Assembly (NCBI RefSeq): GCF_020524495.1
Contig: NZ_JAIVLB010000004.1
Location: 46,949 to 110,948 of the forward strand
DNA: 64,000 nucleotides
Direction of reading: 5' to 3'
From: Bacillus stratosphericus
Lineage (GTDB): Bacteria > Bacillota > Bacilli > Bacillales > Bacillaceae
Shown here: one piece after another, positions 21,527 through 29,800 of the stretch
Layout of the letters: every line of letters begins with the position of its first letter
Numbering within the stretch: position 1 is the stretch's first letter
Notes under the pieces: model-generated
Seen by the model: the letters and a program-made list of their open reading frames with translations, nothing else
The model's database searches: none
Told to the model about the DNA's origin: nothing
Position numbers and translations under genes: made by a program

Positions 21527-21771
21527 TTAGAGATAAAGACCAAGCCTGGCTGCTGTCTTCTATACGGTAATACACAACGATTAATATTAGCTGTAGCTAC
21601 AATGTATATTGAAATAAAAATAAAGCTGTTTAGGTAAGTGCTGGGAATCTCATTCCGATAGAAAATCAACGCTACCATAACAATGAAAGAAAAAAGAATC
21701 ATCCCAATATAATTGAGATACCCCATTATACTTTGATCATATATTTTAAATAGCTTATTTATTTTATGCAT
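21484..21771 (-). pseudogene. Membrane protein, N-terminal part, bacteriocin-locus accessory
   Basis: 95 residues from an ATG eight bases after the bacteriocin precursor stop. Two hydrophobic helices (about 17-38 and 46-62) are followed by NINRCVLPYRRQQPGLVF and an abrupt out-of-frame tail. It overlaps the open frame of the next gene by 43 bases. Circular-bacteriocin operons usually place polytopic membrane proteins of export or maturation right after the structural gene; that role is inferred from position only. Confidence 0.5.
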
Positions 21772-21779
21772 AAGTCATT

Positions 21780-22025
21780 TTAAAAAGCAGCAGCTACACC
21801 TGAACTAATGGTTCCTACGCCAGTGAAAACGCCAACGATTGTAATGACTGTCGCTACTGAGGACCAAGTATCTAAGAAATTAACTACTGTTGCCGCAGTT
21901 GCAGTACTAACACCCAGATTTGCTGCAATCAAAGAACCATTACCAATCACTAAAGCTACTAATGTTACCGCAAGAAGTGATAGCGATAATAAAGCATAAA
22001 ACTTAGAATCTGTTGCTTTCGTCAT
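21780..22025 (-). CDS. Circular bacteriocin precursor (amylocyclicin/uberolysin-like), apparently shortened
   Basis: 81 residues after a strong ribosome binding site (AGAAGGAGGTCATATT). A hydrophobic leader (about 1-31, one Lys pair and ending IGNGS) precedes a core that begins LIAANLGVSTATAAT, aligning with the LASTLGISTAAA start I remember for amylocyclicin and ending in AAAF, as circular bacteriocins end in an aromatic residue. Leader cleavage and head-to-tail joining would be expected. The core is only about 50 residues against 58-70 in the family and holds no Lys, Arg or His, only D52. Compared with amylocyclicin, about 15 residues carrying the basic Lys-rich helix are missing between GVA and AAF. 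Activity is therefore doubtful. Confidence 0.75.
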   Translation of the reverse strand: MTKATDSKFYALLSLSLLAVTLVALVIGNGSLIAANLGVSTATAATVVNFLDTWSSVATVITIVGVFTGVGTISSGVAAAF

Positions 22026-22070
22026 AATATGACCTCCTTCTATTATTTACCACTCTTTTAGTCAACAAGA

Positions 22071-22100
22071 ATTAAAATACATATCAACATTTTTTGTAAA
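22071..22100 (-). promoter_or_regulatory. Possible promoter of the bacteriocin precursor
   Basis: TTTACA (22095-22100) and TTTAAT (22071-22076) on the minus strand are 18 bases apart, each one base off consensus, about 45 bases upstream of the start. The whole region is AT-rich, so chance matches are likely. Confidence 0.4.
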
Positions 22101-22549
22101 ATATGTAACATTAATTTAAATAGAGGGATTTATAACCAATTCTTATCAGGGATTAAGTTCATTTTTTATTTTTACAGGGCACTTATGTAATGGCATAAAA
22201 TGCTTAATTCTCTAAAAACTAGTCAAAATATCTAATATACACTATCAAGAAATCAATTCGTTTCAAATCTTTATTGACCTGTCTTAGAGGTAGGTAAACT
22301 TTTATCATCACTTAAAAGATTATGGCATTTATATTTATAGTAAGAAAGCTACCTTTATCCTTGAAGTTATTAACGGAATATTATTAATAAACACGTTCAT
22401 CTTTACTAAAGACAGAAATAAATTCAATGAATAACTCTCTCTCATTCTATTCTCTGTGATTGCCTCAAGTTTTACTTACACTATATAATATGTGTAAAAA
22501 TTAAATGATGAAAACTTTATAGCTATACACTTTTATAATTGATCTTAAT
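22101..22549. other. AT-rich gene-free stretch upstream of the bacteriocin gene
   Basis: About 450 bases with many stops in all frames. I see no gene, no clear regulator site and no long repeat. Genes normally found in a circular-bacteriocin operon (transporter ATPase, SpoIIM-type protein) are not here. Confidence 0.5.
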
Positions 22550-22738
22550 CTAAAGTTTCTGAAATAATGAGATTACTACAGCTATGGTCAATACAATTCC
22601 TGCAATCATTAAGACAATTAATTTTCTACGACTGTTTTCTTTTTGATCATTGTCTCTTTTTGAAGTCTTTGAAAGTTCTGCGGAAACCAGAATCCATATC
22701 ACCATGGTTACGATTCCTAAGGTGGTAGCAGCGTTCAT
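22550..22738 (-). CDS. Small two-helix membrane peptide
   Basis: 62 residues from an ATG preceded by GGGAGGTTATT. Two hydrophobic helices (about 5-20 and 41-59) flank a strongly charged loop (KTSKRDNDQKENSRRK). Size, basic charge and location upstream of the bacteriocin gene would suit an immunity peptide, but such peptides have no diagnostic motif, so this is a guess from context. Confidence 0.5.
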   Translation of the reverse strand: MNAATTLGIVTMVIWILVSAELSKTSKRDNDQKENSRRKLIVLMIAGIVLTIAVVISLFQKL

Positions 22739-23064
22739 AATAACCTCCCATATTTATATTTCTTCAATTTTAACATAATCCCATTATAATATGGATCGAT
22801 ACTGGAAATTATCTAAAATTCAGGGAAAATTGACTATTACCTTGTATGTGGGTTTAGCTATATCTTTATTGAAGTTTAATACTTTAGTAGGCTTGTGGCC
22901 AGTTCATATGTATCGATATACTCCACATCATCGTTGACAGGTCACTCTTAAGCTAAAAATTTCATTTTGCTGACACAATCCTTTTTTTCCTAAAAAACCT
23001 TTAGATTTTGCTACTGAATTAAAATAATGAGGTGCTCTTAAAGCTGAGTCAACCGCACTAAAAC
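22739..23064. other. Gene-free stretch between the bacteriocin island and acdA
   Basis: No supported gene. A TATTATAAT on the minus strand near 22783 could be the -10 of the 62-residue peptide gene, without a clear -35. This is the right edge of the accessory island. Confidence 0.4.
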
Positions 23065-23089
23065 AGACCACCTTACGTTCAGGTGGTCT
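23065..23089 (-). terminator. Terminator of the beta-oxidation operon
   Basis: A 9-bp perfect stem (AGACCACCT / AGGTGGTCT) is followed by GTTTTAG on the minus strand, 11 bases after the acdA stop. Confidence 0.8.
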
Positions 23090-23100
23090 TTACTCGTTTT

Positions 23101-24243
23101 CTACATATCTAGCAGTTTCCGTGAGATGACCAGCCGCTGGATTTCTTGTGTGCCTTCATAGATTTGAGTGATTTTCGCATCACGCATGTATCGTTCGACT
23201 GGATAATCCTTTGTATAGCCGTATCCGCCGAAAATTTGAACGGCTTCTGTCGTCACCTTCATAGCTGTATCACCAGCAAAGAGCTTGGACATGGCTGATT
23301 CCTTTCCATACGGAAGCCCTTTCGTTTCAAGCCATGCTGCCTGATAGGTAAGCAACCTTGATGCTTCAATCGATGTCGCCATATCGGCTAACTTGAAAGC
23401 GATCCCTTGCTGCTGAATGATCGGTTTGCCAAATTGTTTGCGCTCCTTTGCATAACTGACTGCCGCATCAAGAGCACCTTGAGCGACCCCAACAGCCTGT
23501 GCAGCAATGCCGTTTCTCCCGCCATCCAGCGTCATCATGGCTATTTTAAATCCTTCTCCTTCTTTACCGAGCCGGTTCCTTTCGGGAATACGACAATCTT
23601 CAAAGATGATTTCAGTCGTTGGTGATGAGCGTATGCCGAGTTTGCTTTCTTTTTTGCCTATCGAGAAGCCCTGTGTTTCTTTTTCTACAATAAAGGCGGT
23701 TGTATTTCGAGATGAAGCTTCTTGGTCTGTCACTGCAAACACAATATAGGTATCTGCAATCCCTCCATTTGTAATAAAAATCTTCGCACCGTTCAGGATG
23801 TATTCGCTGCCAGCTTTCACTGCTGTTGTCTTCATTCCCCCTGCATCTGAACCTGAGCCACTTTCAGTCAGTGCGTATGCTCCTATCTTCTTTCCCTCTG
23901 CAAGCGGCTTTAAATATGTCTCCTTTTGCTCCTCTGTCCCAAATGTATAAATTGGCCAAGAGGCGAGTGATGTGTGGGCAGACAGGGTGACGCCAGTAGA
24001 GGCACACATTCTTGAAAGCTCCTCAACCGCTATCACATAAGCCAAATAGTCACTGCCAATGCCGCCCACCTCTTCCGGCCAAGGTATGCCCGTTAAACCA
24101 AGCTCTGCCATCTGACGAAAAATAGATGGATCATAGGTCTCTGTCTCGTCTCGCTCTGCTGCTGTTGGCTCCACTTCATTTCTCGCAAAATCTCTCACCA
24201 TTTTTTGTATCATTTCATGTTCGTCACATAATTGGAACTGCAT
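23101..24243 (-). CDS. acdA: Acyl-CoA dehydrogenase
   Basis: 380 residues with the three-domain acyl-CoA dehydrogenase fold. FAD and substrate motifs include [29 protein letters not shown] and the C-terminal [31 protein letters not shown]; the E of YEGT region carries the catalytic base position. ATG at 24243 with AGGTGG upstream matches the family start MQFQL. It catalyses the first step of fatty acid beta-oxidation and is the last gene of the FadR-type operon. In B. subtilis acdA sits between fadF and rpoE. Confidence 0.9.
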   Translation of the reverse strand: MQFQLCDEHEMIQKMVRDFARNEVEPTAAERDETETYDPSIFRQMAELGLTGIPWPEEVGGIGSDYLAYVIAVEELSRMCASTGVTLSAHTSLASWPIYTFGTEEQKETYLKPLAEGKKIGAYALTESGSGSDAGGMKTTAVKAGSEYILNGAKIFITNGGIADTYIVFAVTDQEASSRNTTAFIVEKETQGFSIGKKESKLGIRSSPTTEIIFEDCRIPERNRLGKEGEGFKIAMMTLDGGRNGIAAQAVGVAQGALDAAVSYAKERKQFGKPIIQQQGIAFKLADMATSIEASRLLTYQAAWLETKGLPYGKESAMSKLFAGDTAMKVTTEAVQIFGGYGYTKDYPVERYMRDAKITQIYEGTQEIQRLVISRKLLDM

Positions 24244-24259
24244 CCTGAGCCACCTCATT

Positions 24260-25372
24260 TCATATTAGCTGTTTACAAATGACCAGCCTTTGAATTTCAC
24301 TTGTTCCTTCATAGATTTCACAAATTTTCGCATCACGAAAGTAGCGCTCTGCGTGATATCGATTAGTATAACCATCCATGCCAAGCAAATGGATGGCTTC
24401 TGTACTGATTTCAACTGCCGTTTTGGAGGCAAATAACTTCGCCATCGACGCTTCCTTTGTGACCGGTCGATTGGCCTCTTTATAAGAAGCTGCCTGATAG
24501 ACAAGGAGCTTGGCCGCTTCCCAATTCGCCGCCAGATCGCCTAGCCGAATGGTCGTTTCAAGGCCGGCTGGATACTGCTTTAAATAGGTTACTGCCTCAG
24601 TTAATGCGGCCTCTGCAATACCTAGGCTTTGGGCTGCGATACCGATCCTTCCCGCATTTAAGCTAGACATGGCAATTCGGAAGCCCTCTCCTTCTGCACC
24701 GAGCAGCTGCTCCCTCGGAATGCATACGCCATCAAAATGAAGCGTCACTGTTTTTGACCCATGCAGTCCCATCTTTTTCTCATCTCTTCCAATTGTAAAT
24801 CCCGGTGTATCTTTCTCGACAATGAACGCCGATATATTTTTTTTAGTAGAAGCAGGATCTGTCACTGCAAATACAAGATACAGCTCCGCTTCCCCGCCGC
24901 TCGTGATAAAAATTTTCGTTCCATTTAACACATAGTGGTCGTCTACCCGCTCTGCTCTTAGCTGAATACTAGAGGCATCTGATCCAGCTATTGGTTCAGT
25001 CAGACAAAAGGCTCCCAACTTTTGACCGGTTGCAAGCAGCGGAACATAGGATGCTTTTTGCTCGGTTGTACCAAAAGCCAAAATAGGCATCGTCACAACA
25101 GATGTGTGAACAGACACAATGACACCGATGGTTGCGCTCACTTTCGACAATTCATGAATCGCAAGGATATACGTTGTAAAATCTGCTCCTAATCCTTGAA
25201 ACGCAACTGGTATCGGAATCCCTAGAAAGCCTTGCCGTCCCATCTCAGTTAAAAGTGTTCTCGGAAACTGGCCTTGTTCCATGGCTTCTATTTCAGGATC
25301 TACATGCTGGCGTGCAAATGCTGCTACCTGTTTCCTCCAGAGACGTTGTTTTTCCGTTAGCAAAACATCCAT
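24260..25372 (-). CDS. Second acyl-CoA dehydrogenase
   Basis: 370 residues, paralogous to the downstream acdA but clearly diverged. It has [55 protein letters not shown]. The usual R-x-Q-F-G motif before the helix bundle is replaced by [13 protein letters not shown], an oddity for flavin or substrate contacts. It lies 16 bases upstream of acdA and 11 bases after the dehydrogenase gene before it. The substrate range is unknown; mmgC-like or short-chain use is possible. Confidence 0.85.
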   Translation of the reverse strand: MDVLLTEKQRLWRKQVAAFARQHVDPEIEAMEQGQFPRTLLTEMGRQGFLGIPIPVAFQGLGADFTTYILAIHELSKVSATIGVIVSVHTSVVTMPILAFGTTEQKASYVPLLATGQKLGAFCLTEPIAGSDASSIQLRAERVDDHYVLNGTKIFITSGGEAELYLVFAVTDPASTKKNISAFIVEKDTPGFTIGRDEKKMGLHGSKTVTLHFDGVCIPREQLLGAEGEGFRIAMSSLNAGRIGIAAQSLGIAEAALTEAVTYLKQYPAGLETTIRLGDLAANWEAAKLLVYQAASYKEANRPVTKEASMAKLFASKTAVEISTEAIHLLGMDGYTNRYHAERYFRDAKICEIYEGTSEIQRLVICKQLI

Positions 25373-25383
25373 CCTGACTCCCC

Positions 25384-26247
25384 CTATGAGTGGTCGTGGT
25401 ATGTGTAAAAACCTCTCTTTGTCTTTTTACCTAGCCAGCCTGCGCTTACGTATTTTTTCAAAAGAGGGCAAGGACGATATTTGCTATCTCCAAGACCCTC
25501 GTGAAGGGTATTCATAATAAATAAACAGGTATCCAGTCCAATTAAATCAGCGAGACGAAGCGGACCCATTGGGTGATTCATCCCAAGTGTCATGATGCCA
25601 TCAATGCTTTCTGCATCTGCCACACCTTCGTAAAGGGTGTAGATGGCTTCATTGATCATTGGCATCAAAATGCGATTTGAAACAAACCCTGGGAAGTCTT
25701 CTACTTCAATTGGGGTTTTGTTTAATTTCCTCGCTGTTTCAAAAATGACTTGATACGTTTCGTCATTCGTTTGCAGCGCACGGATAACTTCAACCAGTTT
25801 CATCACAGGAACCGGATTCATAAAATGCATGCCAATGACTTGCTCTGGCCTTTTCGTAACGGCTGCTAATTCTGTGATCGACAGAGAAGACGTATTTGTT
25901 GCAAATATCGACTCAGCCTCTGCAAATTGATCGAGGGTTTGAAAGATTTGTTTCTTGACACTTATTTGTTCTGAGGCAGCTTCAACCACTAAATGTGCCT
26001 GCTGTACGTCCTTTAAATCTGTTGAGACGGCAAGCCGCTGCGTAATGTCACGGACTGCCTGATGTGCCAGCTTTCCTTTTTCCGCTCGTTTCGTCAGCTG
26101 ATGGGTCATAGAAGAAATGGCTCTATGAATCTGCTCTTCAGCTGCATCATGGAGCAAGACGGTGTAGCCGGACTGTGCAAATACTTGGGCAATGCCCGAT
26201 CCCATTTGACCAGCCCCGACGACCATGACGGTCTCTTTTGTACGCAT
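25384..26247 (-). CDS. 3-hydroxyacyl-CoA (3-hydroxybutyryl-CoA) dehydrogenase
   Basis: 287 residues. The NAD-binding motif VVGAGQMGSGIAQVFAQSG is at about 9-27; catalytic residues lie in MHFMNPVPVMKLVEVI, and the C-terminal domain has NHPMGPLRLADLIGLDT. It oxidises L-3-hydroxyacyl-CoA to the 3-keto form. Similar to B. subtilis MmgB, but located here in the fadF-acdA operon. Confidence 0.92.
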   Translation of the reverse strand: MRTKETVMVVGAGQMGSGIAQVFAQSGYTVLLHDAAEEQIHRAISSMTHQLTKRAEKGKLAHQAVRDITQRLAVSTDLKDVQQAHLVVEAASEQISVKKQIFQTLDQFAEAESIFATNTSSLSITELAAVTKRPEQVIGMHFMNPVPVMKLVEVIRALQTNDETYQVIFETARKLNKTPIEVEDFPGFVSNRILMPMINEAIYTLYEGVADAESIDGIMTLGMNHPMGPLRLADLIGLDTCLFIMNTLHEGLGDSKYRPCPLLKKYVSAGWLGKKTKRGFYTYHDHS

Positions 26248-26266
26248 GACAATAAACGCCTCCCTT

Positions 26267-27442
26267 TTAATCCACCTTGATCATGATGGCGTCCCCTTGA
26301 CCGCCGCCACTGCAAATCGCTGCGATGCCAATGCCGCCGCCTCTTTGTCTTAATGCATAAATCAAGGTCAGTATAATACGCGTTCCACTTGCCCCAATTG
26401 GGTGACCAAGCGCGACGGCTCCTCCGTTAATATTCATTTTCCGCCGGTCCAGCCCGAGTGTTTTTTCACATGCTAAAGCCACCGTTGAAAAGGCCTCATT
26501 GATTTCAAACAAATCGATATCCTCTAAACGCTTTCCTGTTTTCTTTAAAACCTTTTCGATGGCAACGGCTGGTGTTTTTGGAAAGTCCTTTGCCTCTACC
26601 CCTACCTCTGCATAACCAAGTACGACTGCCATTGGCTTTTCGCCAAGCTTCATAGCATAAGTGTCTTTCATTAAAAGAAGCGCACTTGCTCCGTCATTGA
26701 CACCCGGTGCGTTTCCAGCAGTAATGGTACCGGTCTGATCAAAAACAGGCATGAGCTTTGATAATCTTTCATATGACGTATCACGCCGCGGGGATTCATC
26801 TTCCGTGATAAGCTGATCTCCTTTTTTCGTCTTGACTGTGACTGGGGTGATTTCATTTTTAAAAAATCCACGTTTTTGAGCTTCGACGGCTCGCTCATGA
26901 CTTCTTAGCGCCCAAAGGTCTTGCTCTTCTCGCGTGATTCCGAGCTCCTTCGCTGCCATACTTCCATACTCGCCCATATGAACACCTGTAAACGAACAGG
27001 TTAATCCATCTAAAATCATCGCATCTTGTACCGTACCATCTCCCATTTCGTAGCCCCATCGCGCTTTTTTTAGAAGATAAGGGGTATGAGACATGGATTC
27101 CATACCGCCTGCCACGATTACCTCAGCATCTCCTGCTCGAATGATTTGATCTGCTGTACTGACACTGCGCATTCCAGAAGCACAGACTTTATTGATGGTT
27201 TGCGTAGGAACCGTCCATGGAAGATCTGCATGTCTAGCTGCTTGCCTTGAAGGAATTTGACCTTGTCCTCCTTGAAGGACACTTCCCATGATGACCTCAT
27301 CCACCTCATGAGAAGTTGAGGCTCTTTGCATTGCAGTCTTTATCGCCATTCCGCCTAATTGTGCGGCAGTTAAACTACTTAAAGATCCACCCAGTTTTCC
27401 AAATGGTGTTCTCGCTCCAGATACAATGACTGTCGTGCTCAT
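26267..27442 (-). CDS. Acetyl-CoA C-acyltransferase (thiolase)
   Basis: 391 residues. Active-site Cys in NKVCASGMRSV (about 88), His in GGAVALGHPIGASG and second Cys in AICSGGGQGDA are all present. It cleaves 3-ketoacyl-CoA, or condenses acetyl-CoA. ATG at 27442 follows GGGAGGGGG. A perfect cre sits 19 bases upstream of the start, so CcpA probably represses this part of the operon when glucose is available. Similar to MmgA. Confidence 0.92.
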   Translation of the reverse strand: MSTTVIVSGARTPFGKLGGSLSSLTAAQLGGMAIKTAMQRASTSHEVDEVIMGSVLQGGQGQIPSRQAARHADLPWTVPTQTINKVCASGMRSVSTADQIIRAGDAEVIVAGGMESMSHTPYLLKKARWGYEMGDGTVQDAMILDGLTCSFTGVHMGEYGSMAAKELGITREEQDLWALRSHERAVEAQKRGFFKNEITPVTVKTKKGDQLITEDESPRRDTSYERLSKLMPVFDQTGTITAGNAPGVNDGASALLLMKDTYAMKLGEKPMAVVLGYAEVGVEAKDFPKTPAVAIEKVLKKTGKRLEDIDLFEINEAFSTVALACEKTLGLDRRKMNINGGAVALGHPIGASGTRIILTLIYALRQRGGGIGIAAICSGGGQGDAIMIKVD

Positions 27443-27460
27443 TGATTTCCCCCTCCCGTT

Positions 27461-27475
27461 TGTTACCGCTTACAT
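27461..27475 (-). promoter_or_regulatory. CcpA-binding cre site before the thiolase gene
   Basis: ATGTAAGCGGTAACA on the minus strand fits the consensus WTGNAARCGNWWWCA at all 15 positions. It lies between fadF and the thiolase gene, 19 bases before the latter's start, where binding would block initiation or elongation. Confidence 0.85.
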
Positions 27476-27510
27476 ATAATCTAGACGGTTGATGAAATTT
27501 CGCCATACAC

Positions 27511-27539
27511 ATGCCGATGAACATAAGATTCATCGGCAT
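27511..27539 (-). terminator. Hairpin between fadF and the thiolase gene
   Basis: An 11-bp perfect stem (ATGCCGATGAA / TTCATCGGCAT) with a seven-base loop lies seven bases after the fadF stop. No T-run follows on the minus strand, so it is more likely an mRNA processing or stability element than a strong terminator. Confidence 0.5.
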
Positions 27540-27546
27540 ATCATCA

Positions 27547-29658
27547 TTACGAAGCCTGCGTTCTAGTCTCGCCAAACACTGATTTTTCAAGAAGTTCTGC
27601 TACGTCAAACGTGCCTACTTGCTCCTCTACTTCCTTCGCTTTCGTCCCATCTCCCAGCATGGTTAAACAATATGGGCAGCCCGAGCTGATGATGGACGGC
27701 TGCACCTGTAATGCCTGCTCCGTTCGTGCTGTGTTAATCCGAGTACCTGTCTCTTCTTCCATCCACATTAATCCTCCACCTGCACCGCAGCACATACCGG
27801 TTTCACGGTTTCTCTCCATTTCTTTCAGTGTCACACCAGGAATGGCTTTTAAAATATCTCTTGGTGGATCATACACTTCGTTATATCTGCCCAGATAGCA
27901 AGAATCGTGGAAGGTAATCACTTCATTTACTTCATGTACAGGCGTTAATTTCCCTTCTTTGACTAGCTCTGATAGTAATTCTGTATGATGGTACACTTCT
28001 GCCTCAAGCCCAAAGTCCGGGTATTCATTTTTAAATAAATTGTAAGCGTGAGGATCAATCGTGACGATTTTTGTGACACCATTTTTCTGGAATTCTTCAA
28101 TGTTCTTTGTGGCAAGCTCTTGGAACAAAAATTCATTGCCGAGTCTTCTTGGTGTATCGCCCGAGTTTTTCTCTTTATTGCCTAAGATGGCAAAGGAGAC
28201 GCCTGCTTCATTGAGGAGTTTTGCAAATGCAAGCGCAATCTTTTGGCTTCTATTGTCATATGCTCCCATTGAGCCGACCCAGAATAAATAATCAAAGGAC
28301 TGATCTGATTTTTTCAATTCTTTCACTGTCGGCACATGCACATCTTCCCTGAGATCACGCCAATTCTCTCTTTCTTTTCGATTCAATCCCCAAGGGTTTC
28401 CTTGGCGCTCAATGCTTGTCATGGCACGCTGTGCATCTGGGTCCATTTTTCCTTCTGTCAGCACGAGATATCTGCGCATATCAATAATCTTGTCGACGTG
28501 TTCGTTCATGACAGGGCATTGATCTTCACAGTTTCGGCAAGTCGTGCATGCCCAGATTTCTTCTTCTGTAATGACCTCACCAATCAGTGAAGGATGATAC
28601 ATGGTACTAGCGGCTGATTCCTCAGCTCCAGCTCCTCTCGCCTGCATGGCCAACTGATTCCCTGCTGTCTGCCTAAAGGCAAGCTGCGGCACCCAAGGCG
28701 TCTTCGATGTAATCGCAGCCCCTTTATTTGTTAAATGATCTCTTAACCTTAAAATCAAATCCATTGGAGAAAGCATTTTCCCAGTTCCTGTTGCCGGGCA
28801 CATATTCGTGCAGCGCCCACATTCCACACAGGCGTAAAGATCGATCAGCTGAGACTGCCGGAAATCTTCAATTTCCCCAACACCGAAGGTCTCTTGAGTT
28901 TCATCTTCAAAATCAATTTTTTGCAGCTTGCCCGGTGGGTCTAATCTGCTTGCAAATACATTTAACGGACCTGCAATCAGATGGGCATGCTTTGATTGCG
29001 GGACATACACTAAGAACGTCAGCAAAATGAGGAGATGCACCCACCATGCCACATAAAAAACAATCGTTGCCGCAAGTGGGGAAAGTCCACCTAGCAAGAA
29101 GGCAATGGCTGAAGCAATTGGCTCAGTTGGTGACAGTGAATGTCCATGCCAAATGATATTCATGCCATTCCCCAGTAATACAGTCAGCATCAAACCACCA
29201 ATAAACAATAGCACAAGACCTGATTTAAAGCCTCTTTTTAAACGAACAAGCTTTTCAACATATCTTCTATGGAAAGCCCAAACAACCGCCACTAGGATGA
29301 AAAGTGTGACGACCTCTTGGAAAAACGTAAAGGCGCCATACAGCGGCCCTAATGGAAGCCCGCTATCTGGGACAAGTCCCTTCATAATAAAATCAAGGGC
29401 TCCGAACTGAACCAGAATAAATCCATAGAAAAACAGCACATGAATGATGCCGCTCTTCTTGTCCTTTAACAGCTTCTTTTGTCCAAACACATTAACCCAG
29501 ACACGCTCTAAGCGTTTCTTTATGTCTTGTTGAAACTCTTCTTTTTTACCAAGACGAATATACGCCGCTCGTGTTCGAATAAGATAAATAAACAAATACA
29601 CAGCGTACGCGGTCACCGCCGCAAATGCAATCAAGTTCATCATTAAAAGGCTATTCAT
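27547..29658 (-). CDS. fadF: Membrane iron-sulfur reductase FadF
   Basis: 703 residues. An N-terminal membrane domain with about six helices (to about 240, nitrate-reductase gamma-like) is followed by two 4Fe-4S motifs (CVECGRCTNMCPA and CTTCRNCEDQCPV) and two CCG-type heterodisulfide-reductase domains (DSCYLGRYNEVYDPPR...CCGAGGG and SGCPYCLTM). It probably passes electrons from acyl-CoA dehydrogenase, via electron-transfer flavoprotein, to the quinone pool. ATG at 29658 with AAAGGGGGAG upstream; the reading to 29745 runs through the promoter. First gene of the operon. Confidence 0.9.
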   Translation of the reverse strand: MNSLLMMNLIAFAAVTAYAVYLFIYLIRTRAAYIRLGKKEEFQQDIKKRLERVWVNVFGQKKLLKDKKSGIIHVLFFYGFILVQFGALDFIMKGLVPDSGLPLGPLYGAFTFFQEVVTLFILVAVVWAFHRRYVEKLVRLKRGFKSGLVLLFIGGLMLTVLLGNGMNIIWHGHSLSPTEPIASAIAFLLGGLSPLAATIVFYVAWWVHLLILLTFLVYVPQSKHAHLIAGPLNVFASRLDPPGKLQKIDFEDETQETFGVGEIEDFRQSQLIDLYACVECGRCTNMCPATGTGKMLSPMDLILRLRDHLTNKGAAITSKTPWVPQLAFRQTAGNQLAMQARGAGAEESAASTMYHPSLIGEVITEEEIWACTTCRNCEDQCPVMNEHVDKIIDMRRYLVLTEGKMDPDAQRAMTSIERQGNPWGLNRKERENWRDLREDVHVPTVKELKKSDQSFDYLFWVGSMGAYDNRSQKIALAFAKLLNEAGVSFAILGNKEKNSGDTPRRLGNEFLFQELATKNIEEFQKNGVTKIVTIDPHAYNLFKNEYPDFGLEAEVYHHTELLSELVKEGKLTPVHEVNEVITFHDSCYLGRYNEVYDPPRDILKAIPGVTLKEMERNRETGMCCGAGGGLMWMEEETGTRINTARTEQALQVQPSIISSGCPYCLTMLGDGTKAKEVEEQVGTFDVAELLEKSVFGETRTQAS

Positions 29659-29715
29659 CTTGCTCCCCCTTTCATTCCACAAAACCCATTTTGTTCGTAT
29701 CCATGTTGTACCTCT

Positions 29716-29745
29716 ATCATAAATAATGAATGAGTATTCAGTCAA
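29716..29745 (-). promoter_or_regulatory. Sigma-A promoter of the fadF operon
   Basis: TTGACT (29740-29745) and TATGAT (29716-29721) on the minus strand are 18 bases apart, each one base off consensus. Nearly the whole spacer is occupied by a FadR box. Confidence 0.82.
29727..29744. promoter_or_regulatory. FadR operator
   Basis: TGAATGAGTATTCAGTCA matches the Bacillus FadR consensus TGAATGAMTANTCATTCA at 16 of 18 positions (differences at the M and one T). It overlaps the -35 box and spacer of the fadF promoter, so FadR would block polymerase until long-chain acyl-CoA binds it. Confidence 0.85.
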
Positions 29746-29800
29746 TATTTTTTACACGTTTGGGTACACTATTGAAATATGCAAAAAAGGAGGAACCTTC

